Assembly (NCBI RefSeq): GCF_012489685.1
Contig: NC_080042.1
Location: 50,706,066-50,770,065 of the forward strand
Direction: 5' to 3'
Origin: Lotus japonicus
Lineage: Eukaryota; Streptophyta; Magnoliopsida; Fabales; Fabaceae
Length of the DNA stretch: 64,000 bases
The notes under the pieces are model-generated. The model saw nothing but the letters and a program-made list of their open reading frames with translations. It did no database searches and had not been told where the DNA came from. Shown here in pieces: positions 12,308 to 23,721 of this stretch; position 1 is the first letter of the stretch, and every line of letters begins with the position of its first letter. Both the position numbers and the translations under genes were made by a program.

Positions 12308-12919
12308 ATGGATACCACCACTGCTGAAAGCAAAGATCAATACAGCGTCAAACCACCTATCTTTGATGGCGAGAAGTTTGATTACTAGAAGGACAAGATT
12401 GAAAGCTTCTTCCTTAGCTTTGATGCGGATCTCTGAGATCTTATAGTTTATGGCTACACCTTTCCTGTTGATGAAAGTAGAGTGAAGATTCCCAGAGACA
12501 AGATGATTGGAGATCAAAAGAAGAAGTTCAAGGACCACCATAGAGCAAGAACCATTTTGCTCAATGCTATCTCATATGAAGAATATGAGAAGATCACTGA
12601 CAAAGATTCTGCAAAGTCTATCTATGTCTCTCTCAGATTGACTCATGAAGGCAACAAAATTGTCAAAGAGACTAAGGCTCTTGCGCTAGTCCAGAAGTAT
12701 GAAGGATTTAAGATGAAAGAATATGAATATGTAGAAGAAATGTTCTCAAGGTTTCAGATGCTCATTGCTGGACTTAGAGTTCTAGACAAAGGATACTCTA
12801 CTGCTGATCAGGCCAAGAAGATCATCAGAAGTCTTCCCCAGATAGAAGGCTCAGTTCTTTTTAACAGCAAGAGGAGGAACAACATATATAAGATCAGATT
12901 ATCTGAGTTGGAAACTTAG
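12308..12919 (+). pseudogene. Gag fused to protease C-terminus, relic A
   Basis: The ATG is at 12308-12310. Two tryptophan codons of the gag N-terminus have become TAG and TGA (around 12388 and 12434), as judged against the homologous frame of P. The UBN2-type gag segment (HRARTILLNAISYEEYEKIT) runs to RSLP and then, near 12837, jumps directly to the protease C-terminal segment GSVLFNSKRRNNIYKIRL. Compared with P this is a loss of about 1.6 kb (P 36328-37907), covering the gag C-terminus, zinc knuckle and protease active site. The fusion is in frame. It is a pseudogene. Confidence 0.8.
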
Positions 12920-14147
12920 AAAGTAAAGTGTCTTCTTTCTGTTAACGAAGAGCAATGAGTATGACATAGACGGTTAGGGCATGCTAGCATGAGAAAGATT
13001 TCTCAGCTAAGTATGCTTGACCTTGTCAGGGGCTTGCCAAATCTGAAGTATTCTTCAGATGCTCTTTGTGAAGCATGTCAGAAAGGCAAATTTACAAAAA
13101 GACCCTTTAATACCAAGAATGTTGTTTCCACCTCAAGGTCGTTGGAACTTATGCATATTGACCTATTTGGACCAGTGAAAACTGAGTCTATAGGTGGCAA
13201 GAAATATGGGATGGTCATCCTTGACGACTATAGCCGTTTGACATGGGTAAAATTCTTAAGACGCAAGGATGAGTCGCATTCTGTGTTCTCTACCTTTGTT
13301 GCCCAAGTGCAAAACGAGAAGGGTTGCAGGATTGTGCATGTCAGAAGTGATCATGGTGGAGAGTTTGAGAATGACAAGTTTGAGAGTCTGTTTGATTCCT
13401 AAGGGATATCACATGATTTCTCTTGTCCTAGAACTCCTCAACAAAATGGTGTTGTTGAGAGGAAGAATAGAACTCTTCAAGAGATGGATACAAGAAACTG
13501 ACATGGCAAAGCACTTTTGGGCCAAGGCAATAAACACAGCGTGTTACATTCAGAATAGAATCTCCATAAAACCTATTCTAGGTAAGACTCCTTATGAATT
13601 GTGGAAGAATAGAAAGCCCAACATTTCTTATTTTCATCCTTTTGGTTGTGTTTGCTATATGTTGAATACTAAGGATATATTGCATAAATTTGATTCAAAG
13701 TCTTTGAAATGCTATCTGCTAGGATATTCTGAACGTTCTAAAGGTTATAGAGTTTATAATATTGAATCTGGAACTATTGAAGAATCTATTCATGTTAGAT
13801 TTGATCATAAGCTTGACTCTGACAAGTCAAAGCTAGCTGAAAAGTTTGCAGATATGAGTATAACCATTTCAGAAAAGGACAAAGATTCAGAAATCAAGGA
13901 TTCAGAAGCTACTGAACCAGAAGCAACCACATCCGAAGACGTTGCTTCAACTTCTGATCCACTTCGTCAGAAGAAGAGTAGAGTTATAGCTTCTCATCTT
14001 GAAGAATTGATTCTGGGCAACAAAGATGCACCTGTCAGAACCAGATCAATATTCAGACCTTCTGAAGAGACTTTTCTAAGCTTAAAAGGTTTGGTCTCTC
14101 TGATTGAACCAACCTCTATTGATGAAGCTCTTAAAGACAAAGATTAG
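12920..14147 (+). pseudogene. Integrase, relic A
   Basis: Plus-strand frames cover the integrase: HHCC zinc site (the tryptophan before HRRLGHAS is TGA at 12962-12964, with another TGA at 12956-12958), the first catalytic D in MHIDLFGP, the second in VRSDHGGEF, and PQQNGVVERKNR with the glutamate, although the last lies in another frame after a stop near 13402. The distal part ends with the GKTPYELW and FGCVCYM motifs and the RTRSIFRPSEE linker. It is frameshifted and dead. Confidence 0.75.
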
Positions 14148-14156
14148 ATTCTGGCT

Positions 14157-14952
14157 ATGGAAGAAGAACTGAATCAATTCACAAAGAACAATGTTTCGAA
14201 TCTTGTCCAGAAACCCAAAGGTGTCCACGTCATTGGAACCAAGTGGGTTTTCAGAAACAAACTCAATGAGAAAGGAGAAGTTGTCAGAAACAAGGCAAGA
14301 CTTGTAGCACAAGGATATAGTCAGCAAGAAGGCATAGATTACACTGAAACCTTTGCTCCTGTTGCAAGATTATAAGCTATAAGGTTATTGATTTCATTCA
14401 CTGTGAATCATAACATTATTCTTCACCAAATGGATGTCAAGAGCGCGTTCCTCAACGGATACATCTTTGAAGAAGTGTATGTTCATCAACCCCCTGGGTT
14501 TGAAGATGCTAAACATCCTGACCGTGTATTCAAGTTGAAGAAGTCTCTCTATGGATTAAAGTAAGCTCCCAGAGCATGGTATGAGAGACTTAGTAATTTT
14601 CTCTTGGAAAATGGATTTGTAAGAGGTAAAGTTGATACAACACTCTTTAGTAAGCATTACAAGAATGATATTCCGATTGTTCAAAATTACGTTGATGATA
14701 TTATATTTGGTTCTGCTAATCCATCTCTTTGCAAGAAATTTTCTAAGTTAATGCAAGCTGAATTTGAGATGAGTATGATGGGTGAACTCAAATACTTTCT
14801 GTGAATTCAAATTGATCAACGACCAAAAGCTACCTATATTCATCAAAGTAAATACACCAAGGAACTTCTGAAGAAGTTCAACATGCTGGAATGCACACCA
14901 GCTAAGACTCCAAGAGCATCCTACATGCATTCTGGAGAAAGAAGAAGTAAGT
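14157..14952 (+). pseudogene. Reverse transcriptase, relic A (truncated)
   Basis: RT starts with the ELNQF and [12 protein letters not shown] motifs and keeps an unaltered YVDD (about 14691-14702). Stops occur at the position of a glutamate (about 14373) and of a glutamine in LKQAPRAWY (about 14562). The frame ends at 14952, where the gypsy LTR starts; the rest of RT and RNase H would lie beyond the nest to the right. Confidence 0.75.
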
Positions 14953-15250
14953 TGATGACCCGAATTTAGTAGTGTTTTTAGGGTCTTTTCGTTGGAAGTT
15001 TTGAGTCTTTTTCGTTTGTCTCATGTAGTGTTTCATGCATTCTCATGCATTTTTACTTTTATTTATGCATTTGCATTAGTTTAGTAATTTTGTAGTTTTA
15101 TAAGGGCTTTAGTTGCATTTTATTAGAGTTTAGGAGTCTTAGGCAATTTCCACTTGTTTTGGAGCCTTTGTGTGCAAAACTGACCTTTAAGTTTCAAGAT
15201 ATTTTCCAAGTATGTTCATCAATGTTTCAGGTTGAATTAGCTGAAGAGGG
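14953..15250 (+). repeat. G 5' LTR, left piece
   Basis: 298 bp starting TGATGACCCG, ending at the GAGGG target of P (15246-15250). It continues at 46509. Confidence 0.75.
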
Positions 15251-15932
15251 TGTAAGATCAAGTTTTGATCGAGTAGTACAACTCTATGTTTTGATGATTA
15301 CAAGTTAACATTTTAGTATGAACAATTATGGTACTCTAACGTGTTTTTCTGAGTGTGCAATTTGCAGGCTCTGACCTCAATATTATCTTACACAAATCAG
15401 AAGCACTGTGCTTCAAGAGTGACCCAAGCAACGCTTTCGCAATATCTATGTTCAATCTGAACAGTAGAAATGCTTCAGAAGATCTGAAGTCAAACAAGCT
15501 CTGACGTGGACTCAGTCACTTGAAGTTCTGAAGATCCAGACGTTCTGACAACCCAGACACTCTGAAGGTTCAGATGTTTTGATGGTGTAGAAGACTCTGA
15601 AGATCCAGACTCTGAAGTCCAGAAGCAAAATGGCTCAGAAGACCAAGTACTTCCCTCTGAGTTCAGAATCAAAAGGCACAACGGTCAGAGGATCCATGCT
15701 TCCCTCTGACCCTGATCAACAAGCTTCACAAGTTCCAACACGAAGTAATCCTCTGATCAGAAGTCAAACAAGGTATAAGGTCAAGTCACCATCCAAAGTA
15801 CAAAAGTAAATGTACTATCCTGACGACCTAACCTAACATTTTCAGCCACAACAGAAGCTGGAAATTCCAGACCTGCCCTCCAACGGTAGCATTCCCATGC
15901 AGCGTTCAAACCCTAATCCTTGGAGTATAAAT
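15251..15932 (+). repeat. P 5' LTR, left piece
   Basis: It starts TGTAAGATCAAG and ends in TATAAAT at 15926-15932, where N is inserted. TCTGAAG words recur many times. Confidence 0.9.
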
Positions 15933-17309
15933 TGATATGTAAATAAGTAACACAAGAAAGGGGGGGTTTGAATTGTGTTCTTAAAAATTACTTGTTAAAA
16001 CTTTAGTTTATGAAAAGAAGATAAGTTCTTAAGAAAATTGTTCTGGTGACTTTTCAAAAACTGTTTAGTGCAGCGGAAGTTAGTAAATAAAGCAGAACGA
16101 TCAGCACACAGGAATTTATACTGGTTCACCCTAAACGATTGGGCTACGTCCAGTACTTGGCCACCACCAAGATTTTCACTAGCAAGTATCAAGGACTTCT
16201 CCAATACAAGTATTAGACAGGACTTCTCCAAGTATTATCACGGACTTCTCCAAGTATTGTACAGGACTCCTCCTAGTATTATCACGGACTTCTCCAAGTA
16301 TTGTACAGGACTCCTCCTACAATCAACAAGATTGTTTGGCTCTACAAGAAATCTCTTCTCAAAAGAGTTGGTGTAGACAATTTATGGCACTGGAACTCTC
16401 AAGTGTTTTGGGTTCTGAAAGGACGTTGGAACACACAAGAGTTCAGAATCTAAGAGAGAAGTAAGAGAAGAGGTTTGACTCTTTTAAGGTTTGGTATTCT
16501 CTCTTGATTTAGCAGAGGTATGAGATCGGATTTGACTCTTAGGAAATCTGCTGTAAGCTATTAATGCTTTGAAGAATGTTTTGATTAACTGCTCTGAGTT
16601 CTTTCTTTTCTTGCAATAAATTTTTCTCTTCTTATTTTCTTCAATCTTCAGATATGTCCTTTATATATGATCTTGCTAGTTGTGTAGCCGTTGAGACACA
16701 AAATCTGGCCGTTGTTTGTAGCCGTTGTGAGTGTCATCTAACCATTGATTCAAATCTCCGGTTGGTAGCTTCATTAAATGCATGCTGCTGTTCAAAGCTA
16801 TCCTTTAGCCAAAAAGGTGTACTTTGTCAGCTAGTAGGTGGTGATAGCTTTGGGCTACTTTGCAGAAGAGAGACATTTTGGAAAAGTGATGTTGACGTGT
16901 TGTCCTTTTTCCTCTTCATTGGTCATCGAGACTTCTCTCTTCAAAGTAAATCAGTTTGCACGTGACCAGATTAGTTTCCTTCTGACTAAAGCATGGGGCA
17001 AATAGTTGAGATACAATTTTGACTTTCCCGCTCAAAGGCATCTTCTGAAATTCTGAGGTATGACGTGGCATGAAACGATACAGAATAAGTGTCTTCCTTG
17101 TTTACTGGACGATGCGGTCATATCTTGCGTAAACTTCTTTTTCCTTATAAGGCTTAGACATATTCGTTGAAGCATGCGACCTTATAATATATATTTCCTG
17201 AAAAATGTCATTAACATCTGGAATTAGATTTTAGTAGAGAAAAGTATTTATAAAAATTGTTAGGATCAAAATAAGATTGAAACACGTTGTAACACGTTTG
17301 AACTTAACA
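15933..17309 (-). repeat. N LTR, left (3' LTR)
   Basis: TGATATGTAAAT...GAACTTAACA on plus. A 44-bp tandem repeat lies at about 16190-16320. A TATATAAA box on minus lies near 16661. Confidence 0.93.
16190..16320. repeat. Tandem repeat in N LTR (44-bp period)
   Basis: Units begin AGTATTATCACGG at 16231 and 16275, each made of two related GGACT(T/C)CTCC..AGTATT halves. The same array is in the middle and right LTRs. Confidence 0.85.
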
Positions 17310-17533
17310 ATCTCCCCCTTTTTGATAATGACAATTTTTATTGAAAAGGATAATGATCAGGAGTAAAAAGAATTTATGCTCCCCCTAAATTGGGTAAGAT
17401 AAATGTTAAAAAAAACTTATTCAAAACATATTACTCCCCCTGAGTTGTATAAATCTTTGGTGTTAGGTTAAGGAAACAACCTTGAACTTGATCTTAACTT
17501 TTCTATAATTCCTAATTCCTATTTTCTCCCCCT
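17310..17533 (-). repeat. Multiple polypurine tracts of N, left copy
   Basis: TCTCCCCCTTTTTG next to the LTR, then CTCCCCCT at about 17379, 17433 and 17525 (purine on minus). This is the Sirevirus multi-PPT pattern; the sequence repeats at 25699-25922. Confidence 0.85.
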
Positions 17534-17715
17534 TTGGCATTATTAAAAAGAAAGGGAAAAGAATGTAGTAGAGAGGTATAATATGCATAGTAAACATGGC
17601 AAACGTTAGTTATAAAACGATAAGCATGATGGAACGATAAAATATGCATAATCAGTGAACAATTGTCTGAAAACATAAAAGTAAATGCGAATTGTTCAGG
17701 ATAGAGAGTTGGCCA

Positions 17716-20097
17716 TTAGCCAAAGCGTGTCAGCAGCTGATCGATTTTCTGAGCAAGAGTCATGAACTGCTGGTTGATATGGTCACGGTGGTCTTCAAAG
17801 TCTTCTCTGGTGACAAATTGAGTCGCCAAGACTTGAGCACTTGAGCTTCCACCTTCAGTCTTGAAATCAGCTTGAAGTCCCTCAGATTCATCTTCTTCTT
17901 TTCCATCAGCAGAACTGTTCAGTTGTGACTCTGTATCATCTGCTTCTTCAAGCATCTTCTCCTTTCCTTTGTCAGTGTTGGCTTTCTCAGAATGAGAAAC
18001 AACTTCAGGAATGTGAGTGGGTAGGAGTACAAACACCCAAGTTCCAAATTTCAATGAGAGCGCGGAGGTCCGATTCATGAGAGAATATGGCAGAGTACCA
18101 ACATATCCCTCAGAGACACTCAATTTCCAGAACTCTGGATCAGGAACTTTGCAAGCGTGAAGTTGGAACAAGTAGTTGTCACCCTCTTGTCGTTTCCATG
18201 TGGCGGTGAGCTGATTGCTTGAAGACTTGTCAATCTTTCTTGCTAGAAGGTTCAGGTAGCTTTTGAACGATCCCTTGGTAGTCCTCAAGGTGCGTCTGCG
18301 TTGGATAGCAGAGGACACTTGCGTCTGAAGGCGCCTCTTTCTTGCTTGAGAGAAATAGAGAACAGTACCGGATCTGCTTGCCTTCTTAGTGCTTGCTTCC
18401 GTGAACGGTTTGAGAGTAGAAGTCATATGCTCATCAGCAATCAATGACTTAGGCAAAGATTGAACAAGTTGGAATGCAGAGGCATTCTCTTGTGCAACGA
18501 CAGTTTCGTCAGTGATGAAAGCAGTGTTCATGGTAGAGTTTGGTTGAGATGTGAGTGGTTCATTTGTTGTTTCAGTCAAGGGTTCATTGAGGTTTGTGTT
18601 TGGTGGGAGTTTTGGCAATGGTTCAGTGTGGTGTTGTGAATGTGTTGGAGAAGAGTGTGGTGTTTGAGTATTGTCAACAAACAGTGAATCCAGAAATTCT
18701 TTGTTGGACATTTCAGAAGGAATTTCTTGATAAGGTAAGAGAGAGTTTGCTAACCTTGTGTGAAGGACAATGTCCTCATCAAAGAAGGGCTCCTCAGGTT
18801 CAGCAGAGAGAATCTTCCTTTTCTGATATGCAGGTTGTGGTTCAATAGTAACTGGAGATTCTTCAAATTGCTTCCTCAATCTCTTTAGCTTTTTGGGTTC
18901 AGCCTTCTTGACAGGCGGAGAACCTTTTCCTGATCTAGTTCTTGAAGCGATGGGGTTGGATTGAGACTGCAATGGTTCACCACTCTTCACAATCTTGATT
19001 CGAACAGACTGTTCTTCCTCGTCCTCAGGGAACGGTGCGATGCGGAGAGATGCAGGAACAGTTCTCTTGGACGGTTCCTTCTTTGACACATCGGACAGTT
19101 CTGTCAGATTTTTCTTCCTTGTCTGGACAGTCTGTTCATCAGATACCTTTTCTTTTCCTCTGGTGTTTTTCCTTGTTCTGGGCAAGAATTCTTCAGGAAC
19201 TTCAGAGGCATCAAAGGGAATGTTCATTTTGCTCACATCTCCCAGTCTGATCGGTGAAGGAAAGATCACATCTTCATTCAAGCGATCCTCTGATTCCAGA
19301 AACTCTTTGATAATACCTTTCTTTTCGAAAATGACGGTCAGCAGCGAGCCAAAAGGAAGGTATCCTTGGCTTTTCTCCAGATAGTTGATCAAGTAGTTCC
19401 ACATCAAGTGTGCAGGGTTAATTTTCACTCTTTTCAAGATCTTGTACAATGCGTACCTTGCGTGCGCATTTACATAATTTCTTGCACCATCCTTTGGTAA
19501 GACAACCTTGCTAATCACAGCATTGTTGAACTTTACATCATCAATGAGATTGCCCACTTCCACAGTCAGTGGTTCCTCTTGGTTCTTCCAAATGCACTTC
19601 CAGTCATCAACTTTCGCAAACCAATTTGGGGAATATTTTTCACCAACTTCCAACTTCACATTCAGTGCTTCAGCCATGTCGTTGAGAGTCACTGAGATGA
19701 TCTTGTCATTTACTTTGGACTTAATGACTTGTCTGTGATTTATCACAACGGCACAGTCATAAAATTCCTTTACCAAAGGCACATACACTTCGCGCTGAGC
19801 CATGGTGTACACCGTCTCCCAGTCCTGATGAAGTAAGTCTGCAAGCCTAGCCATCTTCACGAAGGCAAACACCTTCAGATCAAAGTACCTTGGGGACACA
19901 AGAGAGTTGTCACCCAGTTTCTCAGTTTTCACGGCTCCAACCTCCTTGAGTTGAACAGAGCGTTGGCGGTTGATCCTCTCTGATCTCCTCTGGATGATCT
20001 CCATTTCTTCAGCAGAGTAAGGTGTTTTACCACCTTTCTTGGATGGGGCCTTAGATTTGGAAGGGGCTTTGGAAGAGGTAGCAAGAACTCCGGCCAT
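17716..20097 (-). CDS. Envelope-like ORF of N, left copy
   Basis: 793 codons, ATG at 20097. An N-terminal basic stretch rich in Ala/Ser/Lys precedes a helical domain (about residues 60-280) with VPLVKEFYDCAVV and LPFGSLLTVIFEKKG, homologous in layout to the P ORF. A long polar region with RKKN, RTRSGKGSP and Thr/Pro-rich stretches follows, then a short C-terminal helix (FMTLAQKIDQLLTRFG). No signal peptide or membrane segment is evident. It is separated from pol by 492 nt, so it is probably expressed from a spliced RNA, as inferred for Sireviruses. The role is unproven. Confidence 0.85.
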   Translation of the reverse strand: MAGVLATSSKAPSKSKAPSKKGGKTPYSAEEMEIIQRRSERINRQRSVQLKEVGAVKTEKLGDNSLVSPRYFDLKVFAFVKMARLADLLHQDWETVYTMAQREVYVPLVKEFYDCAVVINHRQVIKSKVNDKIISVTLNDMAEALNVKLEVGEKYSPNWFAKVDDWKCIWKNQEEPLTVEVGNLIDDVKFNNAVISKVVLPKDGARNYVNAHARYALYKILKRVKINPAHLMWNYLINYLEKSQGYLPFGSLLTVIFEKKGIIKEFLESEDRLNEDVIFPSPIRLGDVSKMNIPFDASEVPEEFLPRTRKNTRGKEKVSDEQTVQTRKKNLTELSDVSKKEPSKRTVPASLRIAPFPEDEEEQSVRIKIVKSGEPLQSQSNPIASRTRSGKGSPPVKKAEPKKLKRLRKQFEESPVTIEPQPAYQKRKILSAEPEEPFFDEDIVLHTRLANSLLPYQEIPSEMSNKEFLDSLFVDNTQTPHSSPTHSQHHTEPLPKLPPNTNLNEPLTETTNEPLTSQPNSTMNTAFITDETVVAQENASAFQLVQSLPKSLIADEHMTSTLKPFTEASTKKASRSGTVLYFSQARKRRLQTQVSSAIQRRRTLRTTKGSFKSYLNLLARKIDKSSSNQLTATWKRQEGDNYLFQLHACKVPDPEFWKLSVSEGYVGTLPYSLMNRTSALSLKFGTWVFVLLPTHIPEVVSHSEKANTDKGKEKMLEEADDTESQLNSSADGKEEDESEGLQADFKTEGGSSSAQVLATQFVTREDFEDHRDHINQQFMTLAQKIDQLLTRFG

Positions 20098-20589
20098 TTG
20101 GGAATGAGAGGAAGTTTCAGAGGAGGCTTAGGGTTTCTTTACTTGGAAGAGAGAGAGAGTAAGTATCAAATGAAGTGAGGTGAAAGAGAGAGAAGGAAAT
20201 CTTTTGGATATATTTGATTTGGAATAAGGAATGGCAGTTTTGGGTGGTGTGCAGATGGCGGTTTTCTTTTCATGAGAGAGAAACTATTAAACAATTGAGC
20301 AGTTGAGACCACGCGCGTTAAAAGTAAGAGAGATAACTGCTTCGCATTTAATGTGATGGGACCTTTCAAAGTTCACTGTTGTAGCACGTGCAAGGGTAAT
20401 GATGCATTGAACTAAACAATGTCTTTGCCAGCTGTTAACCAAACGATATAGATTTCCTGAGAGCAACTTCATTGAACAGAGAGTTGTTGAACGATTTGAT
20501 CTACTGGTTGAACAGTGAGGAGACAGAATAGTGCGGATGTTCTTCGAAGAACGAAACCTGCAAAATAGAAACATTTGTTTCCATACCTT

Positions 20590-23304
20590 TTATTGAGCAG
20601 AGTGCATATTTATCCTTGTTCTTAGATCTGAGAATCTGCCTTCTAAAAGAGGTTTCGTGAGTATATCAGCAAGTTGATCTTCTGTGTGTATATGAGATAT
20701 ATCAATGTTTCCCTTTGCCACAAGGTCTCTAATGAAATGATGTTTGATCTCAATGTGCTTTGTTCTTGAATGCTGAACTGGATTCTTGGCAATATTGATG
20801 GCACTTGTGTTATCACATAAAAGAGGTATCCTGTTTTCATGAATGTTGTAATCCTCAAGTTGATGCTTTATCCATAGGAGTTGTGTACAACAAGAACTTG
20901 CTGCCACATATTCAGCTTCAGCAGTGGATAAGGAAATAGTGCTTTGACGTTTACTTGTCCAGGATACTAAACAGTTTCCCAGAAAGTGACATCCTCCACT
21001 AGTGCTTTTCCGTTCAACTCGATCACCAGCATAATCCGCATCACAAAATCCTTTCAACCTGAAATCTTCACCTTTCTCATATAATAGACCAAGATTAGCA
21101 GTACCAATTAAATATCTAAAGATTCGCTTAACAGCACTAAGATGAGATTGCTGTGGGTTTACCTGAAACCTTGCACATAGACAAACACTAAACATTATGT
21201 CTGGTCTGCTGGACGTTAAATAAAGAAGTGAACCAATCATCCCTCTGTACGATGTTGGGTCAACTGGTGAGCTTTCATCACTTTTGTCCAGAACAGTGTT
21301 GGGATACATAGGAGTACTCATCTCATTTGACTTGTGCATGTTGTATTTCTTGAGCATATCCTTTATGTACTTGGACTGATGTATGAAGATCTTGTCTTTC
21401 TCTTGCTTGATTTGAAGTCCCAGAAAGAATTTCAGTTCTCCCATCATACTCATTTCAAATTCACTTTGCATGAGGGTAGAAAATTCTTTACACAGTTTAT
21501 CGCTAGTTGCACCGAAGATGATATCATCAACATACAATTGTACAAGGATGTAGTCGTCCTTCAATTGCTTCCTGAAGAGGATGTTGTCAATCTTTCCTCT
21601 TGAAAAACCATTCATCATGAGAAAGTTGCTTAGACGATCATACCAAGCCCTTGGGGCTTGTTTTAAACCGTACAGAGCTTTCTTCAACCTGTACACGTAG
21701 TCTGGAGTGGATGGTTCTTCAAAGCCTGGAGGTTGCTTCACATAGACTTCCTCTTCAATTACTCCGTTCAGAAAGGCGCTTTTGACATCCATTTGATATA
21801 GCTTGATGGAATGTTGACATGCAAAAGCTAGGAGTATCCTTATTGCTTCAATTCTTGCAACTGGTGCGAACGTTTCAGTGTAGTCAATTCCTTCTTGTTG
21901 GTTGTAACCTTGTGCTACTAGTCTCGCTTTGTTTCTAGTGACTTTCCCGTTTTCATCCATCTTGTTTCTGAAGACCCATTTAGTACCAATGATAGATTTT
22001 CCAGTTGGTCTTGGAACTAGGGTCCATACTTGACTTCTTTCAAATTGATTTAGTTCTTCTTGCATAGCCAGAATCCATCCTTCATCTTGTAGAGCCTCTT
22101 CAACGTTCTTTGGTTCAATCTCTGAGATGAATGCGCTGTTTGATTCTTCTCTGAATGCTGATCTGGTCTTTACTCTTTCTGATACACTTCCGATGATTTG
22201 CTCTGGTGGATGATCACTTCTGTACTTCCACTCCTTTGGAAGTGAGATTCCGCTTGAAGTCATGACTTGGTCAGACTGTTCAGGAATAGTACCAAGAGGT
22301 GACGGAGATTGATCTTCATGAACTGATTCTGATGGTTGAGCTCTTGTTGTGTCGTCATCTGCTTCATCATGATCTGATAGGTCTAGATTGAGAAAATCTC
22401 TTTCTAAACGGTCAACGGCCTTGATTGAACTATCATCGAACTTGACATTGATAGATTCTTCAACAACTTTTGTTCTTGAGTTGTAAACTCTATAGGCTTT
22501 GGAGTGAGAAGAATATCCAAGGAGAATTCCTTGATCAGACTTATTGTCAAATTTTCCGATGTTGTCCTTGGTGTTGAGAATGTAACACTTGCATCCAAAT
22601 GGATGAAAGTACGATACAGTTGGCTTTCTATCTTTCCATAGTTCATATGGAGTCTTTTTCAACATGGGTCGCATAGATATTCTATTCTGAATGTAGCATG
22701 CAGTTTCAATAGCTTCAGCCCAGAAATACTTTGGTAGGGAAGTTTCACTGAGCATTGTCCTTGCCATTTCTTGAAGTGATCTGTTCTTCCGTTCAGCTAC
22801 ACCGTTTTGCTGTGGTGTCCTTGGAGCTGAGAACTGATGGCTGATACCTTCTTGTGCACAGAATTTTTCAAAATCTTCATTCACAAACTCTCCTCCTCTG
22901 TCACTGCGAATGGCTGTGATGCAGTAGCCCTTTTCATTTTGAACTCTTTTGCTGAAGATCTTGAATGCTTGGAATGTTTCATCCTTGCTTCTTAGGAAGT
23001 AGACCCAACAGAATCTTGTGTAGTCATCGATAATGACAAAACAAAATCTTTTTCCAGAAACACTAGCTACCCTAGTGGGACCAAACAAATCCATATGTAA
23101 AAGGTCCAGAGGTTTGCTAGTACTGACAAAGTTTTTAGCACGACAGGAGGTACGATGCTGTTTGCTTTGAGTACATGCAGAACATGTAGCATCAGATTTA
23201 ATAGATAGTTTTGGCAAACCACGTACTAAGTCATTACTTATGATTTTAGTAATGGTCCTTAAGGATGCATGCCCTAGCTTCCTATGCCAAAGCCATGTAT
23301 TATC
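20590..23304 (-). CDS. Integrase-RT-RNase H of N, left copy
   Basis: Open from just after a TAG at 23305-23307 to the stop at 20590. The integrase zinc site WHRKLGHAS...[10 protein letters not shown] is followed by catalytic D (LLHMDLFGP), D (RSDRGGEF) and E (NGVAERKN). The RT domain follows with [23 protein letters not shown] and an intact YVDD, then RNase H with [19 protein letters not shown] and CDNTSAIN. No frameshift is seen. It makes DNA from the element RNA and inserts it. It is expressed as part of a gag-pol precursor, so an internal start is not needed. Confidence 0.92.
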   Translation of the reverse strand, partial: DNTWLWHRKLGHASLRTITKIISNDLVRGLPKLSIKSDATCSACTQSKQHRTSCRAKNFVSTSKPLDLLHMDLFGPTRVASVSGKRFCFVIIDDYTRFCWVYFLRSKDETFQAFKIFSKRVQNEKGYCITAIRSDRGGEFVNEDFEKFCAQEGISHQFSAPRTPQQNGVAERKNRSLQEMARTMLSETSLPKYFWAEAIETACYIQNRISMRPMLKKTPYELWKDRKPTVSYFHPFGCKCYILNTKDNIGKFDNKSDQGILLGYSSHSKAYRVYNSRTKVVEESINVKFDDSSIKAVDRLERDFLNLDLSDHDEADDDTTRAQPSESVHEDQSPSPLGTIPEQSDQVMTSSGISLPKEWKYRSDHPPEQIIGSVSERVKTRSAFREESNSAFISEIEPKNVEEALQDEGWILAMQEELNQFERSQVWTLVPRPTGKSIIGTKWVFRNKMDENGKVTRNKARLVAQGYNQQEGIDYTETFAPVARIEAIRILLAFACQHSIKLYQMDVKSAFLNGVIEEEVYVKQPPGFEEPSTPDYVYRLKKALYGLKQAPRAWYDRLSNFLMMNGFSRGKIDNILFRKQLKDDYILVQLYVDDIIFGATSDKLCKEFSTLMQSEFEMSMMGELKFFLGLQIKQEKDKIFIHQSKYIKDMLKKYNMHKSNEMSTPMYPNTVLDKSDESSPVDPTSYRGMIGSLLYLTSSRPDIMFSVCLCARFQVNPQQSHLSAVKRIFRYLIGTANLGLLYEKGEDFRLKGFCDADYAGDRVERKSTSGGCHFLGNCLVSWTSKRQSTISLSTAEAEYVAASSCCTQLLWIKHQLEDYNIHENRIPLLCDNTSAINIAKNPVQHSRTKHIEIKHHFIRDLVAKGNIDISHIHTEDQLADILTKPLLEGRFSDLRTRINMHSAQ

Positions 23305-23721
23305 CTATGATGATACTAGACAAGTTACATTTTGATTTGCTAGGTTTTCCAAGTTCGTCTTATATAGATTCCCTTGTCTCTGAGCTTCAAAGATGATTTT
23401 GTCATCGGAATCAGTAACACTACACTTCACTTTATTAAAGGAAACAGTGAACCTACTATCACATAATTGACTTATGCTAAGTAGATTATGTTTTAACCCT
23501 TCAACTAATAAGACATTATTAATTACTGGAAGAGGTTCCTTACCAACAGTACCTTCTCCAACAATGAATCCTTTTTGATTTCCACCAAAGGTTACAAATC
23601 CACCATCAGATCTAACTTGAATCTTGGGGAACATAGACTTTTCTCCCGTCATATGACGCGAGCATCCACTGTCCAGGTACCATTGTTGGCGTTTCCTTCG
23701 TTCTATTAAGTAAATCTGCAA
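23305..23721 (-). CDS. Protease of N, left copy
   Basis: Aspartic protease with WYLDSGCSRHMTGEKSM and HNLLSISQLCDSR. It lies in the +1 frame relative to gag, with about 110 nt overlap, and ends at a TAG that is in frame with the following integrase. The N-terminal boundary is set by the frameshift, not by an ATG. Confidence 0.85.
   Translation of the reverse strand: MQIYLIERRKRQQWYLDSGCSRHMTGEKSMFPKIQVRSDGGFVTFGGNQKGFIVGEGTVGKEPLPVINNVLLVEGLKHNLLSISQLCDSRFTVSFNKVKCSVTDSDDKIIFEAQRQGNLYKTNLENLANQNVTCLVSS

Larger units (their letters stand above)
12184..14952 (+). mobile_element. Sirevirus relic A, 5' part only
   Basis: It begins with only the last ~48 bp of a 5' LTR (ends CATACCTTCA at 12231), then a decayed primer site (TTGGTATCAAAACGC), gag, protease end, integrase and RT. 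It is cut at 14952 inside the RT region by gypsy element G. Many stops and an internal deletion make it dead. Its LTR end shares CTAGTGTTTT with relic B, so A and B belong to the same subfamily. Confidence 0.8.

Noticed and set aside
16188..16330. Direct repeats resembling a CRISPR array
   Set aside because: Plant nuclear LTR with a simple 44-bp tandem duplication; no spacer structure.
18995..19384. Plus-strand frame inside the envelope-like ORF of N (repeated at 27384)
   Set aside because: Considered as a further antisense gene by analogy with P and M, but it lies inside a conserved coding frame, has no TATA box and no independent second copy to test.
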